From assembly GCA_009838845.1 (NCBI GenBank), contig VXRD01000143.1, positions 1 to 54,398 of the forward strand: a stretch of 54,398 nt of DNA. The letters are read 5' to 3'. Below, in pieces: positions 26,842-33,815 of the stretch. Source of the stretch: Gemmatimonadota bacterium. GTDB lineage: Bacteria > Latescibacterota > UBA2968. Every line of letters starts with the position of its first letter. Position 1 is the stretch's first letter. The translations under genes and the position numbers were made by a program. The notes beneath the pieces were generated by a model. The model saw only the letters and a program-made list of their open reading frames with translations. It searched no databases and had not been told where the DNA came from.

Positions 26842-27574
26842 GAGAGATGACGCACGCGTCGCCAATCTGGCTACCGATGAAGATGCACGCAACAAAGGCG
26901 TTGTTGAAGCGTTGTTGATTGCAGCCGATGATCCTCTGGGAGCATCGCATCTGTCATCGGTTTTGGGACAGCATACTGGCGCAAAAGAAATTCGCGCTTA
27001 TGTCAATGATCTCAATGAAGAATACGCACAGACGGGTCGCAGTTTCAGGGTTGTCGAAGTCGCGGGGGGCTTTCAGTTGGCTGTACACAGCGAATTTGCG
27101 CCATGGATTCGGCAACTGATGCGCGAGAGAGTCGCGCCCCGGCTTTCTCAAGCTTCCCTGGAAACGCTCGCTATTCTGGCTTTTAAACAGCCGGTTACCA
27201 AAGCCGAAGTCGAGCATATTCGCGGTGTGTCTGTCGATGGCGTTTTGCGGCAATTGATGGAAAAGGGCCTGATCCGCATTTCCGGGCGGTCAGACGCGCC
27301 CGGGCGGCCTCTGTTATACGGAACGACACGCGATTTTTTGAAGCATTTTGGCCTTAAGACCCTGTCTGATCTGCCCCGGATTCGCGAGTTGGAAGAGTTG
27401 CTTCGAGAAGAAGAACAACGGGTGGCCGAAGGCAAAGACAGCCCGTTATCGGGCGTGATCAATACCGATGGGGAAAGCGAACAGGATACCCATGACAGAG
27501 CGCCTGAACCGGTTTCTGGCCCGCGCGGGGGTAGCTTCGCGGCGGGCGAGCGATCGGTTGATCCAAACGGGTAG
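26834..27574 (+). CDS. scpB: Segregation and condensation protein B
   Basis: ScpB dimers bind ScpA in the SMC complex. The 246-aa product has two winged-helix domains: VEALLIAADDPLGASHLSSVLG at the N-terminus and SLETLAILAFKQPVTKAEVEHIRGVSVD followed by GRSDAPGRPLLYGTT. The last 55 residues are low-complexity and polar; the final 28 codons overlap rluB out of frame by 83 nt. Such a long overlap is unusual, and the tail may be dispensable. Confidence 0.94.
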   Translation: MSERDDARVANLATDEDARNKGVVEALLIAADDPLGASHLSSVLGQHTGAKEIRAYVNDLNEEYAQTGRSFRVVEVAGGFQLAVHSEFAPWIRQLMRERVAPRLSQASLETLAILAFKQPVTKAEVEHIRGVSVDGVLRQLMEKGLIRISGRSDAPGRPLLYGTTRDFLKHFGLKTLSDLPRIRELEELLREEEQRVAEGKDSPLSGVINTDGESEQDTHDRAPEPVSGPRGGSFAAGERSVDPNG

Positions 27575-28226
27575 CGTTAAAATAAATGGCGCTGTTGTGA
27601 CACATCCGGGCACGCGATTAAACCCGCATAGCGATCGCGTATGTGTCAATGGGCGGGCGATCCAATCGGTTGATCGACAAACTTATATTTTATTTCACAA
27701 ACCCCCGGGATATCTGGTATCGGCGCGCGATCCGCATCATGCCCAAACAATTTACAAATTGTTGCGCGGCATTGATGCTCGGGTTTTTCCCGCCGGACGG
27801 CTCGATCTGGATACGCGAGGGGTTTTGTTGTTGATGGATGACGGCGATCTGGCATTTCGATTGACCCATCCGCGATATGGCGTAAAAAAAGTCTATCGCG
27901 CATGGGTGCGCGGGCATCCCAGCGAGGCGGTATTGACAGCATTGAGAGAGGGAATAAAGCTCAATGATGGGATTTCGGCTCCCGCACATATTCGCGTGAT
28001 GCGCGCAAGAGGTGGGGATACAGAATTAGAATTGGTGCTTCAAGAGGGACGAAAAAGACAGGTGAAGCGGATGTGCGAGGCGGCAGGACATCGGGTGCAG
28101 TCTTTGACACGCACGCATTTTGCCGGACTCACAACGCGACATCTCGATCCAGGCCAATGGCGGCATCTGACACAAGCGGAAGTAAAAAGGCTTCGGGAAA
28201 TGGTCGGGCTGTACCATGAACAATGA
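27492..28226 (+). CDS. rluB: Pseudouridine synthase (RluB/RsuA family)
   Basis: It isomerises uridine in rRNA. The 244-aa product begins with an S4 RNA-binding domain (MTERLNRFLARAGVASRRASD) and has the catalytic Asp in GRLDLDTRGVLLLMDDG, with the closing KRMCEAAGHRVQSLTR. I set ATG 27492 because S4 domains begin at this sequence; an earlier in-frame ATG at 27468 lacks homology. Which uridine is modified (23S RluB or 16S RsuA type) is uncertain, so the symbol is provisional. Confidence 0.88.
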   Translation: MTERLNRFLARAGVASRRASDRLIQTGSVKINGAVVTHPGTRLNPHSDRVCVNGRAIQSVDRQTYILFHKPPGYLVSARDPHHAQTIYKLLRGIDARVFPAGRLDLDTRGVLLLMDDGDLAFRLTHPRYGVKKVYRAWVRGHPSEAVLTALREGIKLNDGISAPAHIRVMRARGGDTELELVLQEGRKRQVKRMCEAAGHRVQSLTRTHFAGLTTRHLDPGQWRHLTQAEVKRLREMVGLYHEQ

Positions 28227-28233
28227 GTAATGT

Positions 28234-28917
28234 ATGCGCGAAAATGGCATTGTTATTGCGATTGATGGCCCGGCAGGTGCTGGCAAGAGTACAACTGCAC
28301 GGCTCGTTGCAGATCAAATGGAGTACCTGTATCTGGATACCGGGGCGATGTATCGCGCCGTGGGGCTGGCGGTCCTGCAACAGGGTGTTGATCCCGATGA
28401 TGCCGATGGCGTAACCGCGGTGTGTCGTGCGCTCGATCTCGCATTTGAGATGCGAGATGGGCAGTTGCAAACCCTGCTCAATGGGAAAAATATATCCGAT
28501 GCAATTCGCTCATCTGAAATTTCGCAGGCTGCGTCTCGCGTAGCTGTCCATTCAGGGGTGCGCGATGTGCTCGTTGCATTACAGCGGGCCATGGGACGGA
28601 ATGGGGGTATTGTTTTAGAAGGTCGTGACACTGGTACCGCTATTTTTCCAGATGCGGAATTGAAAATTTTTCTTGTTGCCGATCCCGCCGAACGCGCGCG
28701 GCGACGACTCAGAGACTTGCAAAAAAGGGGCGAATCTGCTGTGTTTGAGTCGTTGTTGGACGAGATTCGCATTCGGGATATCCGCGACCGGCAAACGCAG
28801 TTGCAACGCGGCGCATGGCCCGCGCCCGATGCCGTGTGTATAGATACCACAGAATTGTCAATCTCAGAACAAGTGGATCGGATTGTTGCTCTTGCCCACA
28901 GGCAAAATAGGGCGTGA
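28234..28917 (+). CDS. cmk: Cytidylate kinase
   Basis: Cmk phosphorylates CMP and dCMP. The 227-aa product has the P-loop DGPAGAGKSTTARLVA, YLDTGAMYRAV, the LEGRDTGTAIFPDAELKIFL segment and the Arg-rich lid ARRRLRDLQKRGE. It starts 7 nt after rluB. The family order cmk, plsC-like, rpsA is widely conserved and is kept here. Confidence 0.96.
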   Translation: MRENGIVIAIDGPAGAGKSTTARLVADQMEYLYLDTGAMYRAVGLAVLQQGVDPDDADGVTAVCRALDLAFEMRDGQLQTLLNGKNISDAIRSSEISQAASRVAVHSGVRDVLVALQRAMGRNGGIVLEGRDTGTAIFPDAELKIFLVADPAERARRRLRDLQKRGESAVFESLLDEIRIRDIRDRQTQLQRGAWPAPDAVCIDTTELSISEQVDRIVALAHRQNRA

Positions 28918-29582
28918 ATGATAAATGGATGATATCGATGACTTTTTATCGCTTTTGCTGGTGGCTGGCCTACGGGCTGGCCGTTGTTCTCTTTCGGTTA
29001 CGGGTCGAAGGGCGGCGTCACATACCCCAGTCGGGTGCGTTAATTTTGGCTTCTAACCATTGTTCTAACGTCGATCCCGTTATTATTGGAGTTGCGGCAG
29101 GCCGCGAACTTTGGTATCTTGCTAAGGCTGAACTCTTTCCTATTCCGTTGCTGGGAAAGTTGATTCACAAGTTACACGCGATGCCCGTTGACAGAAGTCG
29201 TGGAGACCGCAGCGCATTTTTGGCCTGGACAAAAATTTTGCAGGACGGTAATCCCGTGCTCATTTTTCCAGAAGGCACGCGCAATAAGCGTCCCGAATTT
29301 CTGCGCCCTCGACCAGGGGTTGGCATGCTGGTTTATCGCACTCAGGCACCTGTGATACCCGTATATATTTCGGGCACAGTCAATATCTGGAAAACGATGG
29401 TTGGGCTGGATCGGTTGCAGGTGCGATTTGGCAAGCCCATTTTGGGTTGTCCAGAACAATTGCCCGACAGGCGTCGCGACGCCTATAATTTTGTCACTCA
29501 GGACGTGATGCGTCATCTCGCTGTTCTGAAGCGGATGCGGCGGAAAGCCGGCACGGTCGCACCCGCTTCCCACAATGGTTAA
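28914..29582 (+). CDS. plsC: 1-acyl-sn-glycerol-3-phosphate acyltransferase (PlsC-like)
   Basis: It adds the second acyl chain in phospholipid synthesis. The 222-aa product has a hydrophobic N-terminal anchor (FYRFCWWLAYGLAVVLF), the catalytic motif SNHCSNVDPV (HxxxxD) and the substrate motif FPEGTRNK, followed by PVIPVYISG. GTG 28914 overlaps the cmk stop (GTGA); ATG 28929 or 28938 are alternative starts. PlsC-like enzymes of other specificity cannot be excluded. Confidence 0.88.
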   Translation: MNDKWMISMTFYRFCWWLAYGLAVVLFRLRVEGRRHIPQSGALILASNHCSNVDPVIIGVAAGRELWYLAKAELFPIPLLGKLIHKLHAMPVDRSRGDRSAFLAWTKILQDGNPVLIFPEGTRNKRPEFLRPRPGVGMLVYRTQAPVIPVYISGTVNIWKTMVGLDRLQVRFGKPILGCPEQLPDRRRDAYNFVTQDVMRHLAVLKRMRRKAGTVAPASHNG

Positions 29583-29674
29583 CCATAAGGTGTCGGCACG
29601 GTTTGATCGACGTTGTTCGTCGTTCTTTTTTTATTATTTTGCGCGATTTTTTAGCGCGAAAGGAAATATTTGGT

Positions 29675-31645
29675 ATGGCCGTTAATACCCTTAAACCCAC
29701 CCCTGAAGAAGCCCTGGCCGCGCTGGATGAAAGCGAATATAGCGAGGCAGAATTTAATGAAATGATGGAACTCTACGAAGAGACGTTAGAGACCATTAAG
29801 CAGGGCGAGATTGTTGTGGGTACTGTAAGGTCCATCCACGATGGAATCGTGGTGGTAGATATCGGTTTCAAGTCTGAAGGCGCGATTCCCCTCTCTGAGT
29901 TTGGCGACCCGCCAGCTATAGAGGAAGGCGATGAAATCGAGGTTTTTTTGGAGAGCATTGAAGATCAAGAAGGCCAGGTGGTACTGTCCAAGACCAAAGC
30001 TGACTTTATGCGGGTGTGGGATCGCATTAAGGACGCATATGATAGCGATCAGATTGTAGAGGGTCGTTTGATGCGGCGAATCAAGGGGGGCATTGTGGTG
30101 GATCTTTTCGGCGTCGATGCTTTCTTGCCCGGCTCCCAAATTGACATCAAACAGGTCAAAAATTTTGATCAATTTCTCGGCAATGTGTACCCGTTCCGGA
30201 TTATAAAACTCAACAAAAACCGCCGAAATATTGTCATTTCTCGTCGCGTTGTTCTCGAAGAAGAACGTTCCAGGCTACGCAAACAGATTCTCGCCACATT
30301 GGAAGTGGGACAAGTGCGTCAGGGATCGGTCAAAAATATCACCGACTTTGGTGCGTTTATCGATCTGGGAGGTTTAGACGGGTTGTTGCACATTACGGAT
30401 ATTGCCTGGGGCAGGGTTGGGCATCCATCAGAAGTCTTGTCCATTGGCGAAGAAGTAGAAGTCAAGGTGCTCAATTACGATGAGAAGCGCGAGCGCATTT
30501 CTCTGGGTATGAAGCAATTACAAGACCATCCCTGGAAAGATGTCGAGGAAAAATATCCGGTTGATAACAAGGTGATAGGCAAGGTTGTCAGCATTACGGA
30601 TTACGGAGCTTTTGTCGAGTTGGAACAGGGTGTCGAAGGGTTGGTACACATTTCTGAAATGTCGTGGACACAGCATATTCGCCATCCTTCCAAGCTGGTC
30701 TCCATCGGCGATGAAGTTGAGGTTATGGTCCTGCGCGTTGACCAGGAAGGGCAAAAAATTTCTCTGGGCCTCAAGCAAGTGCAGCCCGATCCCTGGGAAG
30801 ATCTCGACCAAAAATATCCCTCAGGTACACCTCTTCGAGGCATTGTACGCAATTTGACTAATTTTGGAGCTTTTGTCGAAATCGAAGAGGGGATCGACGG
30901 GTTGGTGCATATTTCCGATATGTCCTGGACCAAGCGCATTCGCCATCCGAGCGAGGTGATCAAAAAAGGCCAGGAACTGGATGTTATTGTGCTCAATATC
31001 GACAAAGAGCGCCGGCGCATTTCGCTGGGGCACAAACAGACTATTGAAAATCCCTGGGCGAAATTGGCTGTTACCTATGCGGTGGGCAATGCCGTAGAGG
31101 GTAATATTTCTCGCATTCTCGAACGCGGGGTGGTCGTTGACCTCGAAGGCCATGTCGAGGGATTTGTGCCGATCTCCCAACTGGGTATTGACGACCTTCA
31201 ACGTCCCGATGAATATTTCGAGGAAGGCGATGAGATGCCGCTGAAAGTCGTGGAGTTTGACGAAGACCAAAAGAAAATTGTGTTGAGCGTGCGAGAGCGT
31301 TTGCGCGATGCCGACCAAGATGAAATCGACACTTTTCTGGCGGCACATCCTCGACGTGAAGGCGCTGAAGTAGCAGTGGAAGATGAAGTAGCCGAAGAAG
31401 AAGTCGAGGTAGAAGCTGAGGCTGAAGCAGAAGTTGAAGATAATGTGGAAGCTGAAGCTGAAGTAGCAGTGGAAGATGAGACAGAGGATGAAGAGGAAGA
31501 GGCCGTGGAAGCCGAAGTAGAGGTGGAAGTGGAAGATGTAGTGGAAGTTGAAACCGAAGCAGAAACCGAAACAGCCGAGGCAGAAGTAGAAGCAGAAGCA
31601 GAAACGGAAGCGAAGGATGAGTCACAGAGTAGCAAAGAGGAATAA
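29675..31645 (+). CDS. rpsA: 30S ribosomal protein S1
   Basis: S1 recruits mRNA to the 30S subunit. The 656-aa product contains six S1 (OB-fold) repeats between residues 45 and 540, e.g. GSVKNITDFGAFIDLGG, GKVVSITDYGAFVELEQG and GIVRNLTNFGAFVEIEEG. The last ~100 residues are an extreme acidic E/V/A tract, encoded by repetitive DNA (31364-31640), with the ending KDESQSSKEE. ATG 29675 has AAAGGAAA upstream. The AT-rich leader 29583-29674 contains a small GACG TTGTT CGTC hairpin followed by T8, possibly an attenuator. Confidence 0.96.
   Translation: MAVNTLKPTPEEALAALDESEYSEAEFNEMMELYEETLETIKQGEIVVGTVRSIHDGIVVVDIGFKSEGAIPLSEFGDPPAIEEGDEIEVFLESIEDQEGQVVLSKTKADFMRVWDRIKDAYDSDQIVEGRLMRRIKGGIVVDLFGVDAFLPGSQIDIKQVKNFDQFLGNVYPFRIIKLNKNRRNIVISRRVVLEEERSRLRKQILATLEVGQVRQGSVKNITDFGAFIDLGGLDGLLHITDIAWGRVGHPSEVLSIGEEVEVKVLNYDEKRERISLGMKQLQDHPWKDVEEKYPVDNKVIGKVVSITDYGAFVELEQGVEGLVHISEMSWTQHIRHPSKLVSIGDEVEVMVLRVDQEGQKISLGLKQVQPDPWEDLDQKYPSGTPLRGIVRNLTNFGAFVEIEEGIDGLVHISDMSWTKRIRHPSEVIKKGQELDVIVLNIDKERRRISLGHKQTIENPWAKLAVTYAVGNAVEGNISRILERGVVVDLEGHVEGFVPISQLGIDDLQRPDEYFEEGDEMPLKVVEFDEDQKKIVLSVRERLRDADQDEIDTFLAAHPRREGAEVAVEDEVAEEEVEVEAEAEAEVEDNVEAEAEVAVEDETEDEEEEAVEAEVEVEVEDVVEVETEAETETAEAEVEAEAETEAKDESQSSKEE
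31364..31640 (+). repeat. Low-complexity GAAGCTGAAG-type repeat encoding the S1 acidic tail
   Basis: Irregular 6-12 nt units (GAAGTAGAAGCTGAG and variants) coding Glu-Val/Ala runs at the 3' end of rpsA. The region is prone to length variation by slippage. Confidence 0.7.
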
Positions 31646-31671
31646 GATTGCTCAGATCTTTCTGGCGGTTG

Positions 31672-31709
31672 CAAAGCGTTGGGGCATATCGCCTCAACGC
31701 TTTGTTTTT
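31672..31709 (+). terminator. Rho-independent terminator after rpsA
   Basis: CAAAGCGTTG (31672-31681) pairs exactly with CAACGCTTTG (31695-31704), followed by TTTTT. It separates rpsA from mtaB. Confidence 0.88.
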
Positions 31710-31726
31710 GCAAATGGCTGATTTTT

Positions 31727-33082
31727 ATGCGAGATCAAAAGACAGTTGCGTTTTATACGCTGGGTTGTAAGCTCAATACCTATGACACGCAGTGGTATGC
31801 CGAGCAGTTTGTGGCGCGGGGTTATCGCGAGGTGCCATTTGGCGAGTTGGCTGATGTTACTGTGGTCAATACATGCACTGTGACCGGACAGGGGGACGCG
31901 CAGTCGCGCAAGGCATTGCGCAGAGCACATCGGATTTCGCCCACAGGTACCGTGGTTGCGGTGGGGTGTTATGCACAAACCGATCCAGATGCCCTATCTG
32001 CAATGCCCGAAGTCGATCTGGTGGTAGGAACAGCAGAGCGGACGCAACTTCTGGATCTGGTAAATAATACCTGCTCTTTGGGGCGCACGTTTGTGACGCG
32101 CAGTCGCGCGGCTGATTTCCAGGATATGGATATTTACAATTTTGGCGGGCGCGCTCGGGCTTTTGTCAAAATTCAGGAAGGATGCAATGAATTTTGCTCA
32201 TTTTGCATTATTCCGTTTGCGCGAGGGCGCAGTCGCAGTCGCACGCTTGAGAGTACCGTATTGCAGGTCGAGAAATTGGTATCAGCGGGCTATCGAGAGG
32301 TGGTGCTGACGGGGGTGCATATTGGCGATTACGGCGTGGATTTAGAGGCGCGCGATTTGTTGCAGGTGTTGGAGGCTATTGAGGGGATCAAAGGATTGGA
32401 GCGCTTTCGCGTGAGTTCTATTGAAGCCACTTTTGTGACCGATGCCATGATTGACTTCTTTGCGTCGAGCCAGAAATTTTGCAGACATTTGCACATTCCA
32501 TTGCAAAGCGGTGATAATGGTGTGTTGAAGGCAATGCGCCGCCCCTATACGCGGGAGCAGTATATCGCGCTGATTGAAAAACTCGCGGATCGGATTCCCG
32601 ATGTGGGCATTGGCGGCGATGTGATGGTGGGTTTTCCCGGTGAGTCAGATGAGGCATTTCAAAATACGCGCGATTTGATTGCCAATCATCCCATGACGTA
32701 TTTGCATGTATTTCCGTATTCGCCGCGCGGCAAAACGCCTGCAGCGCGCATGACAAATCAGGTTGATCCTCAGGTGAAAAAGCAACGCGGCGCAATACTT
32801 CGCGAATTGGGGCAGCAAAAGGTGGCGGCATTTCAAGCGCGGTTTATTGGGCGCACATTGCCCGTGCTTTTTGAAAACCGCCGCAATGGACAGTTTTTAC
32901 AGGGGTTGACCGATAATTATATCCGGGTGGTTGCGCCCGCTCCAGATGCCGCGTGTGAAGAGATTGTAGATGTGCGCTTGCAGCGGGTTGAAGACGATGT
33001 GGTCGTCGGAGAATTGGCGGGTTTCGAGCGCGAAATATTACAGCATCACGCGCGGGAATTATTACAGGTGCAAAGTGCATAA
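31727..33082 (+). CDS. mtaB: tRNA t6A37 methylthiotransferase MtaB (MiaB-like)
   Basis: This radical-SAM enzyme adds a methylthio group to t6A37 of tRNA. The 451-aa product has an N-terminal cluster-binding domain (TLGCKLNTYDTQ, VNTCTVTGQGDAQSRK, AVGCYAQTDP), the radical-SAM motif KIQEGCNEFCSFCIIPFARG and a C-terminal TRAM-like part. The GCKxNxxDT and TCTVT patterns favour MtaB over MiaB or RimO. I chose ATG 31727 because the family N-terminus starts here; earlier codons lie inside the terminator. Confidence 0.9.
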   Translation: MRDQKTVAFYTLGCKLNTYDTQWYAEQFVARGYREVPFGELADVTVVNTCTVTGQGDAQSRKALRRAHRISPTGTVVAVGCYAQTDPDALSAMPEVDLVVGTAERTQLLDLVNNTCSLGRTFVTRSRAADFQDMDIYNFGGRARAFVKIQEGCNEFCSFCIIPFARGRSRSRTLESTVLQVEKLVSAGYREVVLTGVHIGDYGVDLEARDLLQVLEAIEGIKGLERFRVSSIEATFVTDAMIDFFASSQKFCRHLHIPLQSGDNGVLKAMRRPYTREQYIALIEKLADRIPDVGIGGDVMVGFPGESDEAFQNTRDLIANHPMTYLHVFPYSPRGKTPAARMTNQVDPQVKKQRGAILRELGQQKVAAFQARFIGRTLPVLFENRRNGQFLQGLTDNYIRVVAPAPDAACEEIVDVRLQRVEDDVVVGELAGFEREILQHHARELLQVQSA

Positions 33083-33105
33083 ACAGCGAGATCTGGACAG
33101 AAAAG

Positions 33106-33138
33106 GCCGATTCCGAAAGGAATTGGTCTTTTTTTTTC
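33106..33138 (+). terminator. Rho-independent terminator after mtaB
   Basis: GCCGATTCC and GGAATTGGT form a stem closed by a GAAA tetraloop (33106-33128), followed by ten T (33129-33138). Confidence 0.85.
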
Positions 33139-33182
33139 CGAAATTCTGAGTATATTCCCGAAGAGAAAGAATTTTTGCGTTT

Positions 33183-33210
33183 TTTACAGGCGATTATCGC
33201 GCTGTATTAG
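33183..33210 (+). promoter_or_regulatory. Probable promoter of the 188-aa gene and mutS
   Basis: TTTACA (33183-33188), 16 nt, then TATTAG (33205-33210), just upstream of AAAGGAG and ATG 33228. Confidence 0.45.
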
Positions 33211-33227
33211 AAAATAAAGGAGTGAGT

Positions 33228-33794
33228 ATGTCTTTTGACACAGGTGATTATGGCGGTGTTTTTTCGGAATTGATTTCCGAAAAGCGATTGAACCCACTGG
33301 ATGGCGGCGAAGAGAATACCGCAGCGAAAAGCGCGCTCGACGCGCTGGCTGTGCAGTCTGCATTTGCTGGCAAAACAGTGGTGGATGAAGATATGGCACA
33401 GGCCTGTATTTCTGGTATGTGGCTGTATCACAACTTTTTAGATGCGTCTCACACCATCAGCCAGAGCATTCATACGGCGACAGGAAGTTATTGGCACGGT
33501 ATCATGCATCGCCGCGAACCCGATTTTTCCAATTCAAAATACTGGTTTGGGAAAGTGGGCAACCACCCCATTTTTGACGATTTGTGCAAGGCTGCGGCTC
33601 GCATTTCTGGTGGTGTTTCCGGTGCGCCAGAATTTTTGACGACGCAAGCACATTGGGATGCGTTTGCCTATGTTGATCTGTGTGCAGATGCTCTGGAGGG
33701 ACGTTCTGCACACGACGTGCTTTGCCGCGAGATCCAATTGTGCGAGTGGGAATTGTTATTTGATTATTCGTATCGAAAAGCGGTTGGGGAATGA
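33228..33794 (+). CDS. Conserved hypothetical protein
   Basis: The 188-aa product is soluble with no signal peptide. It contains MWLYHNFLDASHTISQSI and GSYWHGIMHRREPDFSNSKYW, segments rich in His, Trp and Asp that I recognise from a conserved bacterial hypothetical family lacking assigned function. HTISQSI, WHGIMHRREPD and GNHPIFDDL are its densest conserved-looking blocks and might form a metal or ligand site. ATG 33228 is preceded by AAAGGAG. mutS starts 21 nt after its stop, so the two share a promoter. Confidence 0.7.
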   Translation: MSFDTGDYGGVFSELISEKRLNPLDGGEENTAAKSALDALAVQSAFAGKTVVDEDMAQACISGMWLYHNFLDASHTISQSIHTATGSYWHGIMHRREPDFSNSKYWFGKVGNHPIFDDLCKAAARISGGVSGAPEFLTTQAHWDAFAYVDLCADALEGRSAHDVLCREIQLCEWELLFDYSYRKAVGE

Positions 33795-33815
33795 GAAGCT
33801 TTTAGAGGATTTGGG

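Noticed and set aside
31071-31697. Leu/Pro-rich open frame opposite the rpsA tail
   Set aside because: It arises from the repetitive Glu codons of rpsA read backward; composition alone explains it.
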